From an uncultured Bacteroidota bacterium (lineage in GTDB: Bacteria > Bacteroidota > Bacteroidia > Flavobacteriales > Flavobacteriaceae): DNA of 44,356 nt. The position numbers and the translations under genes are program-made. The stretch spans positions 1 through 44,356 of the forward strand of contig CACEGG010000010.1 of the NCBI GenBank assembly GCA_902559035.1, given 5' to 3'. Shown here piece by piece: positions 26,563-34,670 of the stretch. Below the pieces are notes generated by a model. That model was not told the DNA's origin and made no database searches. It saw only the letters and a program-made list of their open reading frames with translations. Positions within the stretch are counted from its first letter, which is position 1. The number at the start of each line of letters is the position of its first letter.

Positions 26563-27416
26563 TGAAGAAAAAAATTTTAAAAATTATTGGTTTATTTTCA
26601 ATATTTATTTTGTTGTTTTTTATTTCACTTCCCGCTCTGCTGAATAACGCAGGGCTACATCCAAAATTTGATAGTAAAAAATATAATTTCACAAATAAAA
26701 GAGCAGTAATTATATCAACTAGTCACAGTACTCTAAACAAGCCTGGAGAAAAAACTGGCAAATTAACAGGAGTCTTTGCATCCGAGCTTACTGTCCCTTA
26801 TTATGAATTTACAGATTCTGGATTTGAGGTAGATATTGCAAGTATTAAAGGAGGTGAAATTCCTATTGATCCCGAATCGTTTTTTTATGTTGTAAAAACA
26901 AGCTCAGACGATAGGTATCTTGAGGATCCAATTCTAAAAGAAAAAGTAAAAAATTCTATTAAAATAGATGAACTTGAAATTGATAATTACGATTTAGTAT
27001 TCATTGCAGGTGGTTGGGGTGCTGCGTATGATTTGGGTTATTCGGAAATATTAGGAAAAAAAATAAGTCAAACTTATTATAACCCAAACTCTATAATCGG
27101 TGGAGTCTGTCATGGTGTTCTTGGATTTATAAACGCTAAAGATTCTCTTGGAAATCTAATTATAAAAAACAGAAGAATGACAGGTGTTACTAATAAGCAA
27201 ATTAAAGAACTTGGAATTGATTTCACACCTCAACATCCTGAAGAAGAGTTGATAAAAGCTGGAGCTATTTTCGAAAGTAAAACAGCTATTAGAGATGTAT
27301 TTGCTAATTTAACTATTGTAGACGATGAATCTAAATTTGTAACTGGACAGAATCAAAATGCAGGACATGAAACTCCTCAGAAAATGATGGAGATTTTAAA
27401 AACAAATGACTTTTAA
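26562..27416 (+). CDS. Membrane-anchored DJ-1/PfpI family protein
   Basis: A 284-residue protein with an N-terminal hydrophobic segment (about 7-27) that would place the domain outside the cytoplasm or on the membrane. The DJ-1/PfpI core has ELTVPYYEF (E75), DLVFIAGGWGAAYDLG and the nucleophile elbow GGVCHGVLGF with C183. Members with this Glu-Cys pair include Hsp31-like glyoxalase III enzymes and isonitrile hydratases. The start overlaps the previous stop by 1 base (TAATG), and its end overlaps the next gene by 11. It may handle reactive aldehydes or modified carbonyls; the substrate is unknown. Confidence 0.82.
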   Translation: MKKKILKIIGLFSIFILLFFISLPALLNNAGLHPKFDSKKYNFTNKRAVIISTSHSTLNKPGEKTGKLTGVFASELTVPYYEFTDSGFEVDIASIKGGEIPIDPESFFYVVKTSSDDRYLEDPILKEKVKNSIKIDELEIDNYDLVFIAGGWGAAYDLGYSEILGKKISQTYYNPNSIIGGVCHGVLGFINAKDSLGNLIIKNRRMTGVTNKQIKELGIDFTPQHPEEELIKAGAIFESKTAIRDVFANLTIVDDESKFVTGQNQNAGHETPQKMMEILKTNDF

Positions 27417-27882
27417 TTTTAAAAACATACTACCTAAAAGTGCTGACAATAACTTTAAAGGTCACAAGTTAGTATTGTGGGGTTTTATTATGTTTTTAGG
27501 TCTTATGACTTGGAGGGCAATCATTCATATGTTATTTGAACAGTACGGATATCAAAATATTGCAAGTTTTTTAGAAATTTCAGCAGATCCTGATCCAATG
27601 CCAATAATCTACAGATTTTTTTCTTTATGGGGATTTGCTCAACTAATTTTCTGTCTAGTTTGTTGGGTTATAGTTTTTAAATACAGATCATTAATTCCAT
27701 TAATGTGTTTATTTTGGATATTTGAATGGGGATTCAGAGTTTTTGGCTATCCTTTAATTCGGGAAGAAATTGCTATAGAAGGCATATATACTAGCAGTGT
27801 AACGCCTGGTGTTTCCTATGCTTTTGTTCCAGCATTAATTGCAATTATTTTATTTGGACTTTCTATATTAGACAATAAATAA
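27406..27882 (+). CDS. Integral membrane protein of unknown function
   Basis: A 158-residue protein with about four hydrophobic segments (near 27-45, 75-95, 100-118 and 133-153). I do not recognise a family. Acidic and aromatic loop residues (SADPDPMP, FEWGFRVFGYP) lie between the helices. It overlaps the DJ-1 gene by 11 bases and the sulfatase gene by 1 base, so it is very likely made together with both. It may form a complex with the membrane domain of the sulfatase that follows. Confidence 0.65.
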   Translation: MTFNFKNILPKSADNNFKGHKLVLWGFIMFLGLMTWRAIIHMLFEQYGYQNIASFLEISADPDPMPIIYRFFSLWGFAQLIFCLVCWVIVFKYRSLIPLMCLFWIFEWGFRVFGYPLIREEIAIEGIYTSSVTPGVSYAFVPALIAIILFGLSILDNK

Positions 27883-30203
27883 TGAGAAAATTTTTTCTTT
27901 TAACGGCAATAATAGAAATTCTAGCAGGTCTTGCTTTATTTTTTGCAACAGATAAAATACCCGATTTAATTAATGCTAATCCACTAACCATAGGTTTCGC
28001 TAAAATGTATGGAATAGCTGCATTTTCTCTAGGACTTTTTGCGTTATACTCTTGGAAATTTTTTAATATAAAAAAACTACACATTCCCTTCTTGACTATT
28101 TTTTCAATTTTTAATATTGGAATTGCTTTTGCCGTTATTCAGTCCAACTTAAATTTTGGGTTTGAAAATCCCGCACCGGGGTATTTTCACTTAATCCTAG
28201 GATTAATCGGAATTTATTTTATATTAAAAATAAAGAAATTAAATAATAGCTTTAGCAAGAACTTTTTTTACTTTTTTCTACTTATTATTACAGGCATTTT
28301 AACTTCAAACAATATTCTGTTTGCATTATCCAGAATTTTTAGTGATGAATCAATTTTAAGAATAATAATTTTATTTTTAATTTTTGTTTTTCCGGTACTG
28401 TACTATATAAATACATTTGCTGAAAATAAATTTAATTCAAAACTAAAAAGAATACTATTTATCACTTTGATCGGATCTGTTTTGGCTTGGATTATTCAGC
28501 TAATAGAAATTCATCTATATCATTTTGAAATTAATGTAGTGTCTCCTATTGGTTTATTTGAAGATGAATTCATCAGAACTATCAAATTTATATTTCCTAC
28601 GCTAATAATAGCTGAGATTATTTGGTTGTATTTAAAAAACAGAACCAAAGTTTTTTATAGCGGAATTACTTTAATTATTGCTTATTTATTTATATCATTT
28701 TATAATTCTTTTATTTTTATAGACTCTAAACCAGCTATATACCCCGATACAACATTAAAGAACAATGATGAACTACCCAACGTAATTTTAATAGTGGCAG
28801 ACGACTTAGGTTTCAACGATATATCAGCAAATGGAAATAAATTAATCGAAACTTCAAATATTGACCAAATAGCTAAAAATGGAGTAAATTTTACTAGGGC
28901 TTATGCAACAGCTTCAGTATGTGCGCCCTCAAGAGCTGCATTTTTAACAGGGAACTATCAGCATAGAAATGGCTTTGAGTTTTTACCTGATTTATTTAAT
29001 TATAGTCCAAGAGTTAGAAAAGCAGATTTTAAAAGATTTGGACATCAAAATAATTTTAAACAGTGGTATGAAAAGGATGTTCCTATTAATCAACGTGGAT
29101 TGGATCCTTATGTGAACACAATAGGTGATTATTTAAAGAAAATGGGTTACCAAACATCAGTTATTGGTAAATGGCACATGGGAACACATCCAAAATTCAG
29201 TCCTATAAATTATGGATTTGATTATCATTATGGGATTACTGGCGCAGGATCTCTTTACGCACCTTTAAATCAAGAAAATATTGTTGAATCAAAACAAACT
29301 TGGGATTTTGCAGATTTTATTACTTGGCAAGCAACAAATTATTACACTTCGGAAAATGGAAAAAATTCAACTCCTAAAAATTCAGAATATCTAACTGATG
29401 TTTTTACTAAAAAAGCTGTTAATTACATTAAAGAAAATAAAGACAAACCTTTTTTTCTTCATCTTTCACACATGGCCCCACACGGACCTTTTCAAGCACA
29501 AAAAAAATATTATCAAATGTTCTCTCACATTGAGGATCATAACAAAAGAGTTTATTACGCTATGATTAAAAATTTAGACGATAGTGTAGGAGAAATTAAA
29601 AAAACTCTTGAAAAAGAAGGGATTTTGGATAACACTCTAATTATTTTTATTAGTGATAATGGTGGAGCTACTTACACTAGAGCTACTAATAACTCACCAT
29701 ATTTTGGTGGAAAAATGTCAAATTTTGAAGGAGGAACTGTTGTGCCAATGATGATGCAATGGAACAAAAAAATAAAGCCTCAAACAAATTATACTCAAAT
29801 GGTTAGTTTGCTGGATATTGTTCCAACAATTTTAGATGCAGTAAAATCACCCTCTCTTAGCAATAAATATGATGGTGTATCATTAATTCCATATTTAGAT
29901 TCTAATAATAAACCTCACAAAGAATTATTTTGGAAAACAGGGTATGTAAAGTCAATTGTTTCTGAAAACTTTAAATTACACATTAATGAAAAAGAAAATT
30001 TCAAATTTTTAATAAATTTAGAAGATGATCTATCTGAAAAAAATAATTTAATATCAAAATATCCAGAAAAAGCAGAAGAACTAACTTTAAAATGGAATAA
30101 TTGGAATAAAAATTTACAAGATCCTAAATGGGATTCTAACGCAGATGTATCTATTCCGGTTGATAATTCTGTGAATTCTAAAAGATATTTTTTCCCTTGG
30201 TAA
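27882..30203 (+). CDS. Sulfatase fused to a polytopic membrane domain
   Basis: A 773-residue protein. Residues 1-120 form a four-helix module that matches the separate 117-residue protein at 22173; residues 125-280 add roughly four more helices; residues 299-773 are a type I sulfatase. The metal aspartates D307/D308 are in VADDLGFND, the formylglycine site is C347 in VCAPSR, followed by AAFLTG, and GKWHMG and ISDNGGATYTRA are further conserved blocks. The Cys needs conversion to formylglycine by an enzyme not present here. Most flavobacterial sulfatases are exported soluble proteins or lipoproteins, so this multi-helix fusion is unusual and suggests a membrane-embedded amphipathic sulfate ester as substrate. 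Confidence 0.88.
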   Translation: MRKFFLLTAIIEILAGLALFFATDKIPDLINANPLTIGFAKMYGIAAFSLGLFALYSWKFFNIKKLHIPFLTIFSIFNIGIAFAVIQSNLNFGFENPAPGYFHLILGLIGIYFILKIKKLNNSFSKNFFYFFLLIITGILTSNNILFALSRIFSDESILRIIILFLIFVFPVLYYINTFAENKFNSKLKRILFITLIGSVLAWIIQLIEIHLYHFEINVVSPIGLFEDEFIRTIKFIFPTLIIAEIIWLYLKNRTKVFYSGITLIIAYLFISFYNSFIFIDSKPAIYPDTTLKNNDELPNVILIVADDLGFNDISANGNKLIETSNIDQIAKNGVNFTRAYATASVCAPSRAAFLTGNYQHRNGFEFLPDLFNYSPRVRKADFKRFGHQNNFKQWYEKDVPINQRGLDPYVNTIGDYLKKMGYQTSVIGKWHMGTHPKFSPINYGFDYHYGITGAGSLYAPLNQENIVESKQTWDFADFITWQATNYYTSENGKNSTPKNSEYLTDVFTKKAVNYIKENKDKPFFLHLSHMAPHGPFQAQKKYYQMFSHIEDHNKRVYYAMIKNLDDSVGEIKKTLEKEGILDNTLIIFISDNGGATYTRATNNSPYFGGKMSNFEGGTVVPMMMQWNKKIKPQTNYTQMVSLLDIVPTILDAVKSPSLSNKYDGVSLIPYLDSNNKPHKELFWKTGYVKSIVSENFKLHINEKENFKFLINLEDDLSEKNNLISKYPEKAEELTLKWNNWNKNLQDPKWDSNADVSIPVDNSVNSKRYFFPW

Positions 30204-30208
30204 AAATT

Positions 30209-31012
30209 ATGGAAAATGATAATTTAATAATAGAATCAGTATCAAACGGACCATTATTTGGACAAACTTTTAATGTTGAAATGTTAAATAGTTTATCCTT
30301 AATAAAAATAAAATTTCTTTTGTCAAGAATTCCATTAATTCCATATTCTTTAAAGAAACAACTATTTTCTCTTTCTAAAAAGGAGGTAAATAGTAACGGA
30401 TTAATTTTACATGGAGGAGGTCCAATTTACAGTAATGGAACAATTTCGGATAATGAATGCTGTAATCCCTTAGAATTAGATCCTAAAGATCCAAATTTTA
30501 TAGAAAAAACTTCTGGAGGTTTAAAGTTAATAAACGATAATCCCCTAGTTCAAACTGCAAAATATCCTAAAAAGGTGATTGGAAATTTTACAGCAATGAA
30601 TAGATTTTTTACTGACATTTCAAGTGAATTTATAGCCAGTTCAATCAATAGAAAATTAATCCCAACAAACTCAAAAGATCAAGTAATTCAAGCCTATATT
30701 AAAAGTGCCAAAGAATGTGAAAAATTAACAGATAAAATTATACTTGAGCAAACTGCAACCTTTTCTTTTAGATCAAAAAACTGTGGAGATGTAAACGAAC
30801 CTGCAAAGGATACAATAACAGGAATGATGTTATTTGTTTGGGGTGTTAAGGGACAAGTATTTAATGGAACAGTAATTGGAGGAACTGGAAAATTTAGCGA
30901 AATAAGTGGAGAATTCACAAGAGAAAGATTATTAGCACCCAATTTTTCAGGGGCTGAAACTTTTAGAATTACATTTCCAACAAAATTAAAACCTGATTAT
31001 TATCCTAATTAA
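30209..31012 (+). CDS. Unrecognised protein with a C-terminal glycine-rich beta pattern
   Basis: A 267-residue protein. The ATG at 30209 was preferred over the TTG at 30197, leaving 5 bases after the sulfatase stop. There is no signal peptide. The C-terminal third has alternating strands ending in VFNGTVIGGTGKFSEISGEFT, loosely like the eight-stranded barrels of dirigent or allene oxide cyclase proteins; this resemblance is weak and only suggestive. The N-terminal part includes LILHGGGPIYSNGTISD. Last gene of the operon that starts at 25405; its end overlaps the convergent TetR gene by 4 bases. A binding or isomerase-like role for the substrate is possible but not shown. Confidence 0.6.
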   Translation: MENDNLIIESVSNGPLFGQTFNVEMLNSLSLIKIKFLLSRIPLIPYSLKKQLFSLSKKEVNSNGLILHGGGPIYSNGTISDNECCNPLELDPKDPNFIEKTSGGLKLINDNPLVQTAKYPKKVIGNFTAMNRFFTDISSEFIASSINRKLIPTNSKDQVIQAYIKSAKECEKLTDKIILEQTATFSFRSKNCGDVNEPAKDTITGMMLFVWGVKGQVFNGTVIGGTGKFSEISGEFTRERLLAPNFSGAETFRITFPTKLKPDYYPN

Positions 31013-31656
31013 AGATTTTTAAAATCTTCATCTATTTTTTTAGAAATCTCTTTCTTTTTTTTGTAGTATCTATCTACACCTTTTTTAGTCAAATATGGGT
31101 AGAAATGACCCATTATTTCATCAAATATCTTGCGATATTTGTTTTTAGAATCATCTAAAACCTCCCATGTTGTCAGGGATGAAGAAACGATAGCCCAATT
31201 ATTTTTAGCAAATGTTTTATACTGACCATCAAATGCTTCTTTTTTCATATAACCATTTTTGATACTAATATTAATGTATTCGATTGAAAATTTTTCATTT
31301 AATTTATTTACATCCTTAAAGACAGATTTAGCGTTTGGAACTAAATTTATAATTTCTAAAATATCTCTAAAAAAAAATCTATAGTTAAATAAAAAAACAA
31401 GATTATTTCTTAAAATATTATATAAAGACATTTGTTTTAAGGATTGTCGTTGAGTGGCTTCAATCTCAACTAATTTTCTGATCATATAATAAATTATATA
31501 ATCCATTAAGTCTTTTTTAGTTTTAAAGTGATAAGTTAAGTTTCCTGGACTGATATTATTATGTTCAGCAATATCCTGAAGTCTAACATTAGCTAATCCC
31601 TTTTTATTGAATAATAATATTGATGATTCTACTATTTTAATTCTTGTACTACTCAC
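31009..31656 (-). CDS. TetR-family transcriptional regulator (candidate island repressor)
   Basis: A 215-residue regulator. The N-terminal helix-turn-helix is LQDIAEHNNISPGNLTYHFKTKKDL (about 26-50), the classical TetR pattern. The C-terminal domain, with FLFNYRFFFRDI, resembles the ligand-binding domain common in Bacteroidota TetR proteins. The start is GTG at 31656: an in-frame stop (TAA) lies two codons before it and the next Met is behind the DNA-binding region. The gene is divergent from the nine-gene operon at 31722, and the 18-bp palindrome at 31682-31699 lies 25 bases before its start, which indicates autoregulation. Only regulator in the window. Confidence 0.88.
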   Translation of the reverse strand: MSSTRIKIVESSILLFNKKGLANVRLQDIAEHNNISPGNLTYHFKTKKDLMDYIIYYMIRKLVEIEATQRQSLKQMSLYNILRNNLVFLFNYRFFFRDILEIINLVPNAKSVFKDVNKLNEKFSIEYINISIKNGYMKKEAFDGQYKTFAKNNWAIVSSSLTTWEVLDDSKNKYRKIFDEIMGHFYPYLTKKGVDRYYKKKKEISKKIDEDFKNL

Positions 31657-31681
31657 TATTTAAATTTATAATCTTGTGTAA

Positions 31682-31699
31682 TTAGTATAAAAATACTAA
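31682..31699. promoter_or_regulatory. TetR operator TTAGTATAAAAATACTAA in divergent promoter
   Basis: An 18-bp inverted repeat centred in the 65-base gap between the TetR gene (minus, start 31656) and the operon starting at 31722. It is the exact reverse complement of the site at 8113-8130. TetR proteins commonly bind such sites beside their own gene, so this copy ties the motif to the regulator. Confidence 0.8.
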
Positions 31700-31721
31700 A
31701 TTTATAAGGAATAGATAATTC

Positions 31722-32561
31722 ATGAATTTGATAAATATTTTTCCTGATCCTTCAAAACTAATTGACATCGAAAATACGAATAAAATTGTATTATTTATTT
31801 TTTTAAAAATTACAGACAATTCAATAAAAGAAAATATCAAAAATGATTTTTTAAAGGAAAATATAAATATCCTACATTGGTTTGATTGTCAATACACAAA
31901 TATTGGAAAAGAAGATTTTTGGTCTGATGCATTAATCATTGAATTTAAAAACAAAAATAACTTACAAGAAATTTATAAAAGTGACATAGGTAGAGTTCAT
32001 CTAGAAGCAATTCAAGTTTTTAATCTTGCTCCAAAAAATCCTCCAAGATTATTGATAAATTTTTTAAAATTATTTAGACCTATTGGATATTTTTTAGAAT
32101 TAATTAATAATTCAAGAAAAGAGTTGCAAAATTTAGAAAATAGAAACTCAAATTTACTTCCAACAAAAAAACAAGCTGAACGTATTTTAAAAGAGAAATC
32201 TAATAAAAAAGCTTTTATGATTAATCTTTTGCAATCAAGAAAAACAGCCAAATATAAAGATCGTTCTATTTCAATTTCTGGAAGAGAAGCTTACTATGAA
32301 AAATATGGTAAAACTGCAACGAAATGTGTGTTATTACTTGGAGGAGATGTAACTTATTCTGGAAGAGTTCTTGGTGACACATTAATTGAATATAATGTAC
32401 CTTTAGATACCACGGGTAACTGGGAAGCTATTGGAATTATTGAATATCCAAAAGCTGTTAAAATGTTAGATCTTGAAAAAATGCCTGGCTATTCGAAAGC
32501 TTTATTACACAGAGAGGCAGGACTTGAAAAAACTTATAATTTATATGCAACTAAAAACTAA
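31722..32561 (+). CDS. DUF1330-like protein, probably two ferredoxin-like domains
   Basis: A 279-residue cytosolic protein. The C-terminal half (about 165-279) reads FMINLLQSRKTAKY, YEKYGKTA, VTYSGRV, WEAIGIIEYPKAVKMLDLEKMPGY and HREAGLEKTYNLYA, matching DUF1330-type dimeric alpha-beta barrel domains. The N-terminal half, with IVLFIFLKITD, WSDALIIEFKNKNNLQEIYKSD and HLEAIQVFNL, looks like a diverged second copy. Family function is unknown; related small barrels include EthD-like proteins found beside monooxygenases. It is the first gene of the nine-gene operon, directly behind the TetR operator, and is followed by an acyl-CoA dehydrogenase after 4 bases. Confidence 0.72.
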   Translation: MNLINIFPDPSKLIDIENTNKIVLFIFLKITDNSIKENIKNDFLKENINILHWFDCQYTNIGKEDFWSDALIIEFKNKNNLQEIYKSDIGRVHLEAIQVFNLAPKNPPRLLINFLKLFRPIGYFLELINNSRKELQNLENRNSNLLPTKKQAERILKEKSNKKAFMINLLQSRKTAKYKDRSISISGREAYYEKYGKTATKCVLLLGGDVTYSGRVLGDTLIEYNVPLDTTGNWEAIGIIEYPKAVKMLDLEKMPGYSKALLHREAGLEKTYNLYATKN

Positions 32562-32565
32562 ATAA

Positions 32566-33705
32566 ATGAATTTTGAATTAAATGAAGAACATTTAATGAT
32601 AAGACAAGCGGCAAGAGATTTTGCCCAAAATGAACTTAAAGATGGTGTTATAGATCGTGACTCTAAATGTGAATATCCGAAGATACAAGTCAAAAGAATG
32701 GCTGAACTTGGATTTTTAGGAATGACTGTGTCTTCAAAATATGGAGGAGGTGGAATGGATACTATTTCATATGCTCTTGCAGTTGAAGAGATTTCTAATA
32801 TTGATAATTCCTGTTCTGTAATTTTATCAGCTCACAACTCATTGGCCTGTTGGGGAATTGAAGAGTATGGAACAGAAAAGCAAAAAGAAAAATTTCTTCG
32901 ACCCTTAGCAACAGGAAAGAAAATAGGAGGTTTTTGTCTTTCAGAACCAGAATCTGGATCTGATGCTACTCAACAAAAAACAACAGCAATTGACAAAGGA
33001 GATCATTATGTCTTAAATGGAGTAAAAAATTGGATAACAAATGGATTAAAATCTGATATTTATGTTGTAATTGCTCAAAGTAATTCAGAGCTAGGCCACA
33101 GAGGAATTAATGCTTTTGTAGTAGAAAGTAATACAAAAGGAATATCAACTGGACCTAAAGAAGATAAATTAGGTATAAGATCTTCTGACACATGTTCAGT
33201 TATTTTTCAAGATGTAATTGTTCCAAAAGAAAATAGACTAGGTCCCGAAGGATTTGGTTTTAAATATGCAATGAAAACTCTTGAGGGAGGCAGAATTGGA
33301 ATTGCAGCCCAAGCTTTAGGAATAGCTCAAGGAGCTTATGAGATGGCGCTTGAATATTCCAAACAAAGGAAAACGTTTGGCAAGCCAATTAGTCAGCATC
33401 AAGGTATTGCATTTAAGTTAGCAGATATGGCTACTGATATAGAGGCTGCTAGGTTATTAGTTTATAAAAGTGCTTCCAATAAGGATAGGGGTCTAGAGTA
33501 TGGTTATTTAAGTTCTATGGCAAAGCTATATGCTTCTGAAATGGCAATGAAACATACTGTAGAAGCAGTTCAAATTCATGGAGGAAATGGGTTTGTAAAA
33601 GAATACCACGTGGAAAGACTAATGAGAGATGCGAAAATTACTCAAATTTATGAAGGCACTTCAGAAATTCAAAAAATTATAATCTCAAGAAAATTGTTAA
33701 AATAA
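32566..33705 (+). CDS. Acyl-CoA dehydrogenase (short/medium-chain type)
   Basis: A 379-residue dehydrogenase of standard length. GGFCLSEPESGSDATQQ and LNGVKNWITNG are the FAD/substrate motifs of the middle domain; RKTFGKPISQHQGI, VQIHGGNGFVKEY and IYEGTSEIQ mark the C-terminal domain, with E363 as the catalytic base. It resembles short-chain/butyryl-CoA dehydrogenases, in contrast to the split pair at 1488-3811 and the ACAD11-like protein at 37138. It introduces a trans-2 double bond in an acyl-CoA. The stop overlaps the next start by 1 base. Confidence 0.9.
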   Translation: MNFELNEEHLMIRQAARDFAQNELKDGVIDRDSKCEYPKIQVKRMAELGFLGMTVSSKYGGGGMDTISYALAVEEISNIDNSCSVILSAHNSLACWGIEEYGTEKQKEKFLRPLATGKKIGGFCLSEPESGSDATQQKTTAIDKGDHYVLNGVKNWITNGLKSDIYVVIAQSNSELGHRGINAFVVESNTKGISTGPKEDKLGIRSSDTCSVIFQDVIVPKENRLGPEGFGFKYAMKTLEGGRIGIAAQALGIAQGAYEMALEYSKQRKTFGKPISQHQGIAFKLADMATDIEAARLLVYKSASNKDRGLEYGYLSSMAKLYASEMAMKHTVEAVQIHGGNGFVKEYHVERLMRDAKITQIYEGTSEIQKIIISRKLLK

Positions 33706-34670
33706 TGAAATCAAAAACCAAACAATTTTTAAAAGATACTGGAGCTACAACACCCGTTATATGTGGACCCATGTACCCAGGATCAAATCCAGAACTGATT
33801 GCAGCAGTTTCAGAAGCTGGAGGTTTTGGAGTGGTTCAACCTGTTGCACTAACATCATTATATGGACATGATTTCAGGGAAGGTCTAAAACTAATTAAAA
33901 AACTTACTGATAAACCATTTGGAGTAAATTTTACAATTTTTGGTGGTGCTAATAAAAAATATCACGATCAAATGAAAGAATGGATGGACATATCCATTGA
34001 AGAAGGTATTAAATTTTTTTTAACCTCTTTAGGTAAGCCTCATGAAATTGTAAAAATTGCGAAAAAAAACGGAATAAAAGTTTATCATGACGTACCTAAT
34101 AAAAAAGTTGCTCTTGCCATGATAGACTGTGGAGTTGATGGATTAAACTGTATAAATTGGAGAGCCGGAGGACAGACAGGTATTCAATCGGCAGAAAAAT
34201 TTATTGAAGAATTAAAGGATGTTAAGATCCCACTAATATGTGCTGGTGGAGTTGGAAATAAAGAGGACTATAATAAAGTTTTAGAAATGGGTTATGCAGG
34301 CGTTCAACTTGGAACTAGGTTTTTAGCTTCTAAAGAATGTATTGTAACTGATAGTTATAAGCAAGCTATTGTTGATTCTGAGGAAAAAGATATTGTTTGG
34401 ACTAATAAAGTTGCTGGAAATAATTCATCTGTCATAAAAACAAAAGATATAATGAAAGGGGGTCTAAGAACAGGACCAATTATTAACTTTATGCTCAAAA
34501 GACCTAAGCTTAAAAAATACGCAAGAATGTATTTAATGAGTAAAGGCTTAAGAAATTACAGTAAAACTGCATTTGATGATGATGTTCAATTTTGGCAGGC
34601 TGGAAAAGGAGTTGGAGGAATTAAATCAATTGAAAGTTGTGAAGATATTTTAAATGAATATAAAATTTAA
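33705..34670 (+). CDS. Nitronate monooxygenase-like FMN protein lacking the active-site His
   Basis: A 321-residue TIM-barrel protein of the 2-nitropropane dioxygenase family. CGPMYPGSNPELIAAVSEAGGFGVVQP and PFGVNFTIFG are conserved; ICAGGVGNKEDYNKVLEMGYAGVQLGTRF is the FMN phosphate site. The motif that reads GGHGG in the sister protein at 19327 is RAGGQTG here, so the conserved His is replaced by Gln157. Loss of that base argues against nitronate oxidation. An FMN-dependent enoyl reductase (FabK-like) or another oxidoreductase is more likely. It overlaps the genes on both sides by one base (TAATG), so co-translation with dehydrogenase and sulfatase is expected. Confidence 0.82.
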   Translation: MKSKTKQFLKDTGATTPVICGPMYPGSNPELIAAVSEAGGFGVVQPVALTSLYGHDFREGLKLIKKLTDKPFGVNFTIFGGANKKYHDQMKEWMDISIEEGIKFFLTSLGKPHEIVKIAKKNGIKVYHDVPNKKVALAMIDCGVDGLNCINWRAGGQTGIQSAEKFIEELKDVKIPLICAGGVGNKEDYNKVLEMGYAGVQLGTRFLASKECIVTDSYKQAIVDSEEKDIVWTNKVAGNNSSVIKTKDIMKGGLRTGPIINFMLKRPKLKKYARMYLMSKGLRNYSKTAFDDDVQFWQAGKGVGGIKSIESCEDILNEYKI

